NCBI RefSeq assembly: GCF_963576675.1
Contig: NC_088913.1
Coordinates: 86,427,001-86,491,000, forward strand
Direction: 5' to 3'
DNA: 64,000 nt
Source: Euphorbia lathyris
Taxonomy: Eukaryota > Streptophyta > Magnoliopsida > Malpighiales > Euphorbiaceae
Shown here: piece after piece, positions 53,948-64,000 of the stretch
How positions within the stretch are numbered: the stretch's first letter is position 1
Layout of the letters: every line of letters starts with the position of its first letter
Made by a program: the position numbers and the translations under genes
Notes under the pieces: generated by a model
Seen by the model: only the letters and a program-made list of their open reading frames with translations
Told to the model about the DNA's origin: nothing
The model's database searches: none

Positions 53948-56900
53948 TTAGGTAAGGTCATCCTCCTCCAATTCCTTTGCTTTCAGCTTCTCTTTCACCC
54001 TCAGCAGAAGGGTTGTCTTCCAAGAATCCTGTATGCCAAACAATGACAATTCACTTCGCAAGTGTAAACGGAAATGGATACATAAACTGACCCCACGAAA
54101 TCATATTTGTCGAAAATATAAGGAACAGAAACTTGTAAATAATAAAAAGGCTTAATACATCAGTTGCCTCCTGAACTTGTCCAAAAAGCTTAATTGGCCC
54201 CTGAACTTACATGTTATCTTATTACCTCTTAAACTTGCTTAAAATGTTAAACGTCATAAACATGTACAAAACAGAAAGTTAATTTCTTTTAAAGATTTAG
54301 AATCACGAGTTAGGTCTTTATCTTCTAAGTTTTGAATTTTTTTACATATTTAGACAAATTGATATTTATATCACTTTAAACAGATTCAGGGGCTGATAGG
54401 CCACTTTAAATAAATCGAGGTGGCCAATGGGTTATTCCAAGTAAGTTTAGGGGGCTAGCGAGACACCATATAAGTTCAGAGGGCCAATCAAGATTTTTGG
54501 ACAAGTTCAGAGGGGACTGATGATGTATTAAGCCTAATAAAAATATATGGATATCTATACATAGGGATTAATGCATTAGGAGCCCGTTGAATTTGGCCCA
54601 AGAAACTGATTGGCCCCCTGAACTTACAAAGTGTTATGTTAGCCTCCTGAACTTGCTTGAAGTGACATGATTAACTCCCGCGACAGAAAAAGATTAGATT
54701 TAGACAAATTTAAATGCATAAGTTCAGGGGGGGCAATAGATCACTATAAGCAATTTCTGGGAGCCAATAGGTCACTTTAAACAAATTAAGGTGGCCAACA
54801 AGTCACCTTATGCAAGTCCAGAGGACTAATGAGACACTTTATAAGTTCTGAGGCTAATCTGCTTTTTGGGCCAAGTTTAGGGAGCCATTGATGTATACTA
54901 AACCATTTTCAAAATTGTAAGAACTTATCTTTAAGTTTTGGCTGAATACATTAGTTGCCCCCTAAACTTGTCCAAAAAGCTTAATTGGCCCCTGAACTTA
55001 CATTTTGTCTCATTAGCCCCCTAAACTGGCTTAAAGTGTCATAATTAAGTCCCTAAATCTATAAAAACGCCATAAAGATATACAAAACAGAAAGTTAATT
55101 TGTTTTAAAGACTTAGAAACACGAATTAACCCTTTATTTTTTAATTTTTTTTTTTTTTTTACAGATTTAGATAAATTGAAATGTATGTCACTTTAAACAA
55201 GTTCAGGGGGCAAATTGATCACCCTAAGCAAGTTTATGGGGCCAAAATGTCACCTTAAACAAATCCAGGTAGCCAATAGGTTATTTTAAGCAAGTTGAGG
55301 GGGCTAATGAAACACAATGTAAGTTCAGGAGCCGATCAAACTTTTTGGACAAGTTCAGGGGGTTCTTGATGTATTAAGCCTTAAGTTTTTGTTATATATA
55401 CATGAAAAATGTTGCACACAAGTCACATAGAGGGAAAAAAGATAGCTTGTAGAAGATGACGTAGAAAGTATTAGGAATTTACTGAACATATAATATAATT
55501 AGCATTGATCTACTTTTGGAAACACATGACATCCTAGGAAACTAGTTTCAAAATTTTAAGAAACTGAGTTTCCAATTTTTTTAAAATTACGGGAAAAAAC
55601 TCGGAACTTTTGTACAAGTTTCCCAGAGTGTCGGTTTCCAAAAGTGAAAAAATCAAAGTTCTCGTGCAACATAGATTCTGAATTATCTTATCAAAAGTCT
55701 AATTAAGATAGTAAAACAAGACAGAGGCATTAACAGTTGAGGGGGGAAAACAGATCCTTGACGAAGTATATGCATGAGCGACACTTTACATGCAAACTTG
55801 GCAACTAGACAAAGTCATCAAGCAACCTTCTTCCTTTTCTTTTCAAAGAAAGATTTTTGTTTTGTAGGTAAGATTTGGAAGATATGTAGTACTTAAAAAA
55901 ACCGTGTTAAATAGTTTGTTTACGTCTACAACATGCAATGAATATTAAGACTGAAGGAACATAGAAAAGTTTTACCAATGGGGTCATGCTATCAAATTCC
56001 TTAATAACATCTGTAAACTTGGCAATGTCTTCCTCATCAATGGCAGCGGCAACATCCTGCCAATAGAAAAATGGGATAAACGAAAAACCATTGGTAAATA
56101 GATAAATATTTCTTGGCATGAAGAAAGAGCAATTACGAAAGGGAACTAAAGCAAGCTTAGTAAACGAAGCCCAAGCACTTCTGCTGTCTTTTAAATACAG
56201 ATGTACATTAAAAAGCAATAGAGAGAGAGAACCAATTCCCCTTTGTCAAGTCAAGTATTAGATGGCATAGGAAAAGAAAGATATAAAGTTTGTCAAAGTA
56301 TGTTTGACATACCGCTAAGAGTCTATATTCACGAGTTCCTGAAAAAGTAGGATCCATGTCCTGGAACAAAAAATAAGACATGTATTCAGTTTAACCAACT
56401 ATAGATAAAAGTGTCAAGATGATAAATATTGAGCCGAACCAGACCTGATATTGCTCCAATGCATTTGTAATGGCAATAACATCGCCTTTGCATAGATGGC
56501 AAATGCCAGCATTAAGAAGATGACCTTTGACTCCATACTTCAGCAAATTGTTGCTAAGTGAATGTTTGGCAATCTCTTCATAAATCTCAATTGCCTTCGG
56601 GTATCTGAAATATAAAGCACAAATTATTTAAATTCTGTCAAACAACTCATTGATTGTTTATGAAAAAACTGCAGCATCAGTAAAAGAGCTTTTATCATAA
56701 ATCCAGCTAAATATAAAGGATCAGAACTATGGTTATCTTATTTATTCTAAATTGCCATTAATCCACCAATATACTACCACATAATGCTTTATTTAAGATA
56801 TATTTTTAATTCTACTAGGTTAAAATTGCCATAAGCATAATTTAGTTTAAAAGCATTCAAACAATTTTGCATCACACATTCAAGGACAGTAGCCGATCAC

Positions 56901-59900
56901 AAAACAATTATGTTAAATCAACAATCGCTTTCTAAAACTGATATATAATCAATTCATTCGTGACTTCGTCTCCAATCCATCTACAATTGTCAACTGAAAC
57001 TGTGGTTTATTGGCTTCATTTGACTTGACCAGTTCAAAATATTTAGAATTTTTTTTTTTTTAATCTAGCAGTCCAATCCTAAGAACTTTTTTGAAATTTT
57101 ATTTACAGACATTAGTCAATAATCATTTTGAAGTGAAATGCACAATGAAGGGGTCCTGCCTTAACTAAATAAAGGAGGCATCACCTCCGTATGATGCATG
57201 GCACTTTCATGCTTCAAATCTATGCCGCTACAAAACAAAAAAAAAATCTTCTATTTGAACCAAGATTAACATAGATGCAAACAAATCCTGCAATTTTAAC
57301 TTGTTATAACTTCATGAACCAATTTTGGAAACAATGATCTCCTTCCAATAGAACCACCAAGCTTTGCTGGCCAATGCTTCTCAATTTAACTAGTTCAACA
57401 TTAGCTCAATGCTGAGACAGAGAGAGTTGGTTCACATCTCAATTATTCAAAAGGAGCTTAACACCCTCTTTAATGGCTGGCAACATTTTTTTAGTTGAAC
57501 ATATGTTACCTTACAAATAAAAAGTGATTAGAACAGTTAATAATATTACTATACCCAAAAATTCAAAATAACTTGAAACAGCTAAATCAAACCTATTGAA
57601 CTAGGTTTCAAATCTCTGGCTTTGAATATGCTTTTATGGTTTTTGTTTATTAATTCTAATCACAAGCCAATTTCCAACCCTACCAAAACCAACGAGATAT
57701 GCTCAACTAGTACAATCTTCCCAAACAAATTAATTAAAAAGTTTAAGCAACTCTAATCTTAATTTCTTCACATGCATTTTATGAGAAAACATCTACAGAT
57801 GCTTACCATTTTCAATTAATAAAGCACCAGCTTTTTCTACATGCACAAAATAACATACATCTTAACAATCACTGCCATCCATGCATAAAGAACAAATACT
57901 ATCAGATGCGAGAGTAAAAAATAAACGACCATCTTGAAAGCCAACACCCTTACTGTTCTAGCTGAGCAGCAAATTGTGCTACTTTCTGCTTGCATTGGTT
58001 GGCAGAAGTTGTTACTTCTTCACCTTGGAAGAAATCAGCTGCCTTTTCATAAAAGTCAATAGCTTTCTCAATATTTGCTTCTGACTCATATAGTTCAGCA
58101 ACTTCCTGTTCACAATCGAAATCCCATGTCAACCATTAAAATCTATATGTTTTTAAGTACACACACATACCAACAGACCAACAATACCAAAATATTTGGA
58201 AGATCTAAAACCGCAACAGAAAATTGTAATATTATCACCAAAAACAAAAGGATCATGATATATGTGTGCAAATTGGCAAGTTTATGAAATGATTGTATGA
58301 AAATTAAAACAAAAAACAGGTTGTTGCCAGCAAAAGAAAACTAGTAACAAGTATGCACCTTGTAATATCTTGCAGCCATACTGATTCTTCCTATATCACA
58401 AAACAATTCCACTGCCTGGATTAAGCAAGATATTGCCTCTGCAAAAAATAAACTCACAAGCATTAGACAAACATGAGAATGCAAAATGGGGTTTGGCATA
58501 GACAAATATGAACTTAACATTATAATCCTATTAAATTTCAAGCACATATAATTTCCTCATGGTCAGTATAGAAAAACATGTGCCATCTAGATATAAAAGG
58601 AATACAACTGAAAGTGAAAATCCAAAATCAGGGTCCAGGTTAACTAGCATACTTAAATTAACGCTCATCCTAAACCAATTTAAGCATAATCCACCTCTAC
58701 CAAGTACCATCAAATTTTCAAGCCAAAGTTTGCTGGGAATAAATTTTTTTATTCAAAACAAACAAACAAACTTGGTGCAATCTACACCATGAACTATAAA
58801 ACACGCTATAAAGAAAAAGAAAAGAAAATGAATGGTTAGTGTGCAAAGTGTGAATCAGTTTGGTTTGGTAATTTATGCACTTTCAAGAAGGCGACCCACA
58901 TTTCATACTCCAACAATCCCAATTCAACAAGTGACAGAAACAGAAAACTTTTACAAGAACCTATCTTTCCTTGGTAATTAACAAATTGCAGTATTCTTCC
59001 TGTTTGGTTAGGTAATATATCAAAATTAAGTATCTAAGCCGCAGTCCATAATATAAAACACAACAACAGTAAGTTACTTCATACCGTTTGTAGATGTTTT
59101 CTTGTAACAATGAGCAGCATCAACATAAGCTTGGGCAGCTTCATGTTTACTGTCCAACTGCAAACATAAAATAACACTTGTCACTAAACTCCATCAAATA
59201 ATTGAGGAAAAAAAATACCATGATGATAAAATCAATGGCTTAATTCCAATATGCAACACACTCACCTTTAAATGACAGTTTGCCAACTTGACGTAAGTTG
59301 CTCCAGCTTTATCCCCTGAAACATCACAATTCTGATATCGGCAAACCAAAGTATATAACTTGATATTATTATATCTAGCTTGAAAGGCAAATGCAAACTA
59401 AATGATGAAGTCCAGAACAAACTAAATAAGGACAAAATAAATAAAGACCAAAGTAGCCATAACAAAGTCTACAACACAATCATTGGGTAAATCCTTCATT
59501 ATAGTTCCATAAAACATGAACTAAATCAGGATCCTCCACTGAACTCATTGTTTTCTCAAATATCACAAGGAGACATAGTAATAGGATCCGATTAGTTTAT
59601 TAAACTCCGAACGAAAATCCAATACTAATTTACACCATATCATGCATTAAATACACTTCCACCAGGTAATTCCTAAAATATCTTACTTCGAACATTCAAA
59701 ACATCATCAACAGAGTAACTAAAAATTCAAACAAATACAAAGAGCAAAAAATCACAAAAAAAAAACCCTAAATTGAAAAAGAATCCCACCAGCACAAATT
59801 ACTTTGTCGAAGGGTAAAGAACTTAGGACTAAAAGTGAAATCACTATTCATGCTGTTACAAATAAAAACTGAAATGAAACGAAATAGTGATGATCGCATC

Positions 59901-60095
59901 ATCGGAACCGGAATTAGGGAAAAAAAAAAAAAAAAGGCATGGAAAATTACAGGATTTTCCGAGCTTGAATGAATTGGCCGATTTATCAAACAGATCGGAA
60001 GCATCTTCGTATTTGGAACCAAATAAGGCCCAGCCACTAAGCTTCTTCTCGGCTTTTTTCTCGAAATCTTCAGCTCGGGCAATCTGATCCCCCAT
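53948..60095 (-). CDS. Alpha-SNAP (alpha-soluble NSF attachment protein), nine exons, 289 aa
   Basis: Exons, read on the minus strand: 60095-59951, 59315-59266, 59157-59085, 58438-58359, 58105-57954, 56604-56445, 56360-56313, 56056-55976 and 54028-53948. All introns are GT-AG and all phases agree, giving 290 codons including the stop, the normal length for plant alpha-SNAP. The protein starts [19 protein letters not shown] and has the family's helical repeat segments ([53 protein letters not shown]). It ends EEDDLT; the leucine next to last is the residue known to stimulate the NSF ATPase. Alpha-SNAP links NSF to spent SNARE complexes so they can be taken apart on endomembranes. The last intron carries three inverted-repeat elements. 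No lesion is seen, and the gene looks functional. Confidence 0.96.
54148..54534. mobile_element. Inverted-repeat element, GGCTTAATACATCA family (copy 3), in alpha-SNAP intron 8
   Basis: The termini are AGGCTTAATACATCAG and TGATGATGTATTAAGCCT. The arms carry repeated phrases such as CCCCTGAACTTACA and GTCCAAAAAGCTTAATTGGC. It lies wholly inside the last intron. Confidence 0.75.
54566..54904. mobile_element. Inverted-repeat element, same family (copy 4), in alpha-SNAP intron 8
   Basis: The termini GATTAATGCATTAGGAGCCC and GGAGCCATTGATGTATAC are degenerate; the internal phrases (CCCTGAACTTACAAAGTG) match copy 3. It is more decayed than its neighbours. Confidence 0.6.
54939..55380. mobile_element. 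Inverted-repeat element, same family (copy 5), in alpha-SNAP intron 8
   Basis: The termini are GGCTGAATACATTAGTTGCC and TTGATGTATTAAGCC. The body is very similar to copy 3, including the GTCCAAAAAGCTTAATTGGC and ACAAAACAGAAAGTTAATT segments, so the two are close relatives or a local duplication. Confidence 0.72.
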
Positions 60096-60339
60096 TACCA
60101 GAAGATTTCGTGTATTGTCTCGATGAAGAAACGGTGAATGCGAATTGAAATTGGAGTGTAAATTGGGGAAAAAAACCAAAAAGATAAAGAACAAAAAGAT
60201 GAAATCAACTGGAGGAAGGAAACGTCAAATATTGGAAGTTCAAGGAAATGAAAGAGAAGCAAAAAAAAAAATGAAAATAAAAAATCGGATTTTTCTTCAT
60301 TTTTTTTCTTTTGAAAAGTAGAGGAAAAAACTTTTTTCT

Positions 60340-60400
60340 TTTTCGGGAAAGGCTGTTGATGGGCTTGTTAATATATCCTTTGGGCTTAAGGCCCAATGGG
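60340..60400 (-). promoter_or_regulatory. Probable alpha-SNAP core promoter
   Basis: On the minus strand a CCCATTGGGCCTTAAGCCC segment (60381-60400), with two GGGCY-type words that resemble plant site II elements and form a palindrome, is followed by the TATA-like ATATATTAAC at 60367-60376. It lies about 270-300 bases before the start codon. Site II elements are common in housekeeping promoters; activity here is inferred. Confidence 0.55.
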
Positions 60401-60744
60401 AAAGGAAGTAAAAAAAAATAGAGGAAATTATATCAAATTAATTTTTTATTTACATTTATGAAAATTATTTTTATGTATTTTATCATTATATATGATTTTA
60501 AATTTTAAAATAATAGAATATTACAATTTTAATTTTTTTTATCAATTTTTCAATTAGTCATTTATAGAAAAAAAATAATTTTAAAAAAACCCTACGAAAT
60601 TTGACATTTTAATAAATTTGTTTAAGAGAATGAAATACTTATAAATAATTTATTAATCCTAACTATTGTATAATTTACCCAAAAAATATCCATAATTTAT
60701 ATCCATAATTTAGGGATGAGGTGAAAATAAAAAATATCTCTAAC
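60401..60744. other. AT-rich spacer upstream of alpha-SNAP
   Basis: Nothing recognised beyond AT-rich sequence. Confidence 0.6.
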
Positions 60745-61240
60745 ATTTACATCTAGGTGCAATTTTACCCTTAACGTCTAAAATGATATATTTGTACTCT
60801 TAATGTTGGCAGTTAATGCAATTTTTATCCCTAACATTGATAAGTTAGGTCGATTGAAAAAATTATTCATCAAATTTTGTTCTCAGTTTTGAATCTTATC
60901 ATTTACATTTCACATATGCGTCATTTTATTACTCACTGGTAACAGATCACAAACATATGATTAAACGTGAAAAAATTTAAAAAATATATATTGTATTTTA
61001 TACGAATTGGACAAAAAAAAATTTAAATATTTTACTGAATTTAAAAATATTAATCTTCAATTCTTATTAAATCACAAAAAATATGAAATTTTTTTTAGAA
61101 TCAATTTGTGTGCAATTGGTGTAGAATAAGAAACAAAATGCCAATTTTAGGGGTAAAATTGTTCTTGACTGCCAATTTTAGGGATAAAATTGCATCATTT
61201 TAGACGTTAAGGATAACATTACTCTTGTCTATAAATATAA
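60745..61240. mobile_element. Inverted-repeat element with CTAACGTCTAAAAT arms
   Basis: The left arm (TGCAATTTTACCCTTAACGTCTAAAATGAT) is repeated inverted at the right (ATTGCATCATTTTAGACGTTAAGG). Further inverted phrases lie inside (ATCCCTAACATTGATAA). A related left arm lies at 63218-63410. No coding capacity; the superfamily is not assigned. Confidence 0.65.
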
Positions 61241-62670
61241 TGTTATGAGTATTTTTACACTTTATCACCAAATTTATTAGAGCCCTCAATTTTCATGTTA
61301 TTTACACATAATCAACAGATTTCAGAATTGTTCTAAAAAGTTAACTGACCTATGATTTTTTTATGTTGTTCCGATATCCTCCACAACTTGTTTAAAATAT
61401 AATCAATTGATCATTCAATCCATCAACACACAGATTGGTGTTCTTAAATGTGGCTCATGCGTCATTGACTAGTCCAAAGGGTGGCCAGCTGGCCAACGTT
61501 AGAAATTGTATAGTGGTGAAAAAAATAAATTAAATATTTGGGGAAAGAACCGAAACAATCTTTAAATTAAAGAACCTTGAACAAAAGCTTTAATGTCTTC
61601 AATCACTTAACACAAGAAATTGTACTGCTGTTATTTAGGGGTTTCAAAGAAAGATTGGGGATTCCAGAATTCAAACCGTTATATTTAAGGATTTAAATAA
61701 AAAATGTCATTCCTTCCAGTATGTTTGTCGAAAGAAACGTGCGTGTTTGTTGCGTGTTGCACGCTCGATGTCACATCAGATTAAAGGTTCAATTGACTAC
61801 GTTTTAAGCAACTTGATGAGACTATCAGAATAATTTAAAAGCTAATGAGGTTAATAAAAAAATTTGGACAAGTTTAAGGATCAAATTGATTACATTTTAG
61901 GCAAGTTGATGAGGCATTAAAGTTAAGGAGTTAATCAATTGTTTTTTATATAAAATAAGGAGCAACTGATGTATTAATCTTTTCTTATGGTAAAAATTCT
62001 AAATCAATTTTGCTCTTTTCTTAGGAATTTTACCACTTGTTTTCTTAGAAAGTGGTAAAATTGAATTAAGTTTTTTAAGGAAAATGGAGTTAATTTTTTT
62101 TACTATAGGATAAAATTGAGTTATTTTTATACCTAAAGGGTAAAATTAAACTTCCTCGTTAATTTTAGGGATAGATTTGTATTTATCCCTTATTTATCTT
62201 TTCTTAATATTTTCTATTTCATAATTATATTAAGTTGAAAATAAAAGGATCTAATTGAAGTGAATATCCGTTTTTCAATTAAAATCTTTAAATAGGGTTT
62301 TTGTCATATAAAATTAATCACAAGCCTATACATTTGACACAAAGAAAAAAGCTTTATTTGAGGCTATTATTATTTTGGATAATTTTTATAGTTTGTTCGA
62401 TTTTTCGGTTCGATATATGCTCATCAGACACTTTTTAGATAGATCATCTACCGATTAAATTTTTTTTACATACAAAAGAATTTGAATTCGAGATCTAAAT
62501 TAATGATTTGAAGCTTTTAACAACTCAAATCAACCTTAATTGATATTATTATTTTGGATTTTAATTTCATGTTATGTTGTATAATCCTCAAATTATTTAG
62601 TTTTGGTACATATATGATAATAATCAAATATTTTTTTAAGTAGTTTGTCTTGAATTACTATAGATGTTGT
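61241..62670. other. AT-rich spacer
   Basis: No gene. 61790-61985 contains remnants similar to the GGCTTAATACATCA family, ending AACTGATGTATTAATC near 61976. Confidence 0.5.
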
Positions 62671-63830
62671 TGATGAGTCCTAAAGGTCGTAAAATGTTCA
62701 TTCTGTGCTGGGAGGTTCCCTAAAAACACTCCGATGATCAAGTTAGAATAAGAATGACTAAGAGAGAGAAAGTGTAAGGGTTAGGCTCTATTTTTTTATC
62801 GCTGAAGTGAACTGAATTGAACTGAACTGAATGCTACTAAATACTGAACTGAACTGAATTTAACTGAATGTTACTGAACTTAACCGAACTTAACAATAAT
62901 GATGATATTAGACTTTAAAATAATTTTAATGATAATGTTGGACATTAATAAGCTTATAATAATAATAATAATGGTTTTAATAATAATAACAATATCAATA
63001 ATAAATAAATATATTATTAAAGATAAAACTAAATTGAATATCAAATAAAAACTCGGCTCAATAAAAGCCTATGAAATTAAATAAAAATGAGTCTAATTTA
63101 AATTAAAAATACAAATTACATACAAACACAAATTTAGATACAATTTAAAGCCTATGAAATTAAATATAAATTTTCATATGAATACAAACTCTTAAATTTT
63201 TATTACAAGAAAGGGTTAAGGTGCAAAAAATACCTCTAATGTTTTGGGTCAGAAGTAATTTTACCCCTAACGTCTAAAATAGTGCAATTTTATCCCTAAC
63301 ATTGATAAATTGGATAAATTTGAGAAAAAATTCATCAAACTGTCTTCTTGGTCATAAATCTTGTCATATACACATCACACATGCGTCATTTTTTTTATTA
63401 AACGATATATACTTTAATAAACTACCATTTTTTAACTTTTATCTAATTTATAGATAATGATCAATTATAGATAAATATTAATAATAATAAAATGATAAAT
63501 TATAGATAAATAATAATAATAATGATAATAAATTATATATAAATAATTGTAATTATAATAAATAATGATAAATTACTGAATGCTGAACTGAACTGAAATG
63601 ATTGTTACTGAAATTAAGTATGTCTTAGAGAGAGATAAAGAGTTCCCCTTGTCTAGACTGTTCTAGGGTATTTATAGGTTTTCTATGTGTGGAAGCCAAA
63701 TGATCTTGGTACCCCTGGATGAAGCGCTTTCTTGAAGAGATTTATCCGGAGATTCGGATCCAAACGGTGTCTAGAGTCTCGATGGGAGGTCGAGGTCGTG
63801 TACATTCGGTCGACCTGTTAAGATTGAAAT
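62671..63830. repeat. Possible decayed LTR split by a CTGAA-rich insertion
   Basis: The flanking parts (62671-62785 and about 63625-63830) are less AT-rich and look like one piece: the words AAGAGAGAGAAAGTGTAAG and AGAGAGAGATAAAGAG flank the break. Between them lie ACTGA-type short repeats (62806-62890 and 63578-63605), ATA-rich simple repeats and a left arm of the 60745 family (63218-63410). The identity of the outer piece as an LTR is a guess. Confidence 0.35.
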
Positions 63831-64000
63831 CGAATGTTTTATTCATTTGTATCTAGACATTGAACTATTTTTTAAAAAACACAAATATTAATCATTTGAA
63901 ATATGTTTCTGAGAGAAAAAATAAATATAATTTACACTGCTACAAAAGAAAAAATAAATAGAAATATAAAAATAATTATCACATTATATGATCTATATAT
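63831..64000. other. AT-rich sequence to the window end
   Basis: Nothing recognised. Confidence 0.6.

Noticed and set aside
55907..56218. 103-codon minus-strand frame as a separate gene
   Set aside because: It is exon 8 of alpha-SNAP read through into its flanking introns.

Overview
This is plant nuclear DNA, almost certainly from a eudicot. It carries a nine-exon alpha-SNAP gene with GT-AG introns, an intronless PLAC8-family gene, Au-type tRNA-derived SINEs, plant LTR retrotransposons and many small inverted-repeat DNA elements. The species cannot be named from the sequence. Only two ordinary host genes are supported; about half of the window is recognisable transposon sequence and the rest is AT-rich spacer with little visible content.

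Layout. 1-543: 5' LTR, primer site and first gag codons of a minus-strand LTR element cut by the window edge. 1012-15963: a large Ty1/copia element of Sirevirus type with target duplication GCCCT, about 1.33 kb LTRs, gag, pol and a long third reading frame (ORF3) behind what looks like its own promoter. It is interrupted by a 1.5-kb solo LTR in gag and by a composite CACTA-like insertion in ORF3. 16.1-21 kb: small elements (two hAT-like, one Mutator-like, others unassigned) in AT-rich spacer. 21545-31513: a Tat-type Ty3/gypsy element with target duplication CCATG, 476-bp LTRs, gag-pol with a second RNase H, and a multi-exon gene on the opposite strand downstream of pol. 31.6-36.9 kb: an hAT-like element with a SINE nested in it, a second SINE, and spacer. 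36986-38650: PLAC8 gene (minus). 40.7-48.9 kb: an inverted-repeat element, then an AT-rich minisatellite of about 205-bp units split by an L1-type LINE (42392-48484). 49.1-52.9 kb: a cluster of Mutator-like and Tourist-like elements, some nested. 53948-60095: alpha-SNAP (minus), with three related inverted-repeat elements in its last intron. 60.4-64 kb: AT-rich spacer with element remnants.

Function. The alpha-SNAP gene looks intact (289 codons, every exon phase consistent, family-typical C terminus) and should work in SNARE disassembly with NSF. The PLAC8 gene is an open 554-codon frame for a multi-pass membrane protein. Every retroelement examined is dead through premature stops, frameshifts or insertions. 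Several stops are consistent with C-to-T decay at methylated cytosines, although the paired LTRs are still about 97% (copia) and 98-99% (gypsy) identical by eye.

No clearly new biological system was found. The observations most worth following are: the spliced antisense gene in the Tat element; the internal TATA promoter and unusual ORF3 of the copia element; a strong excess of the word CTGA/TCAG throughout the copia element, in coding and non-coding parts; three unrelated tracts built from degenerate self-complementary words; and a perfect 247-bp tandem duplication that doubles the catalytic motif of the LINE reverse transcriptase.
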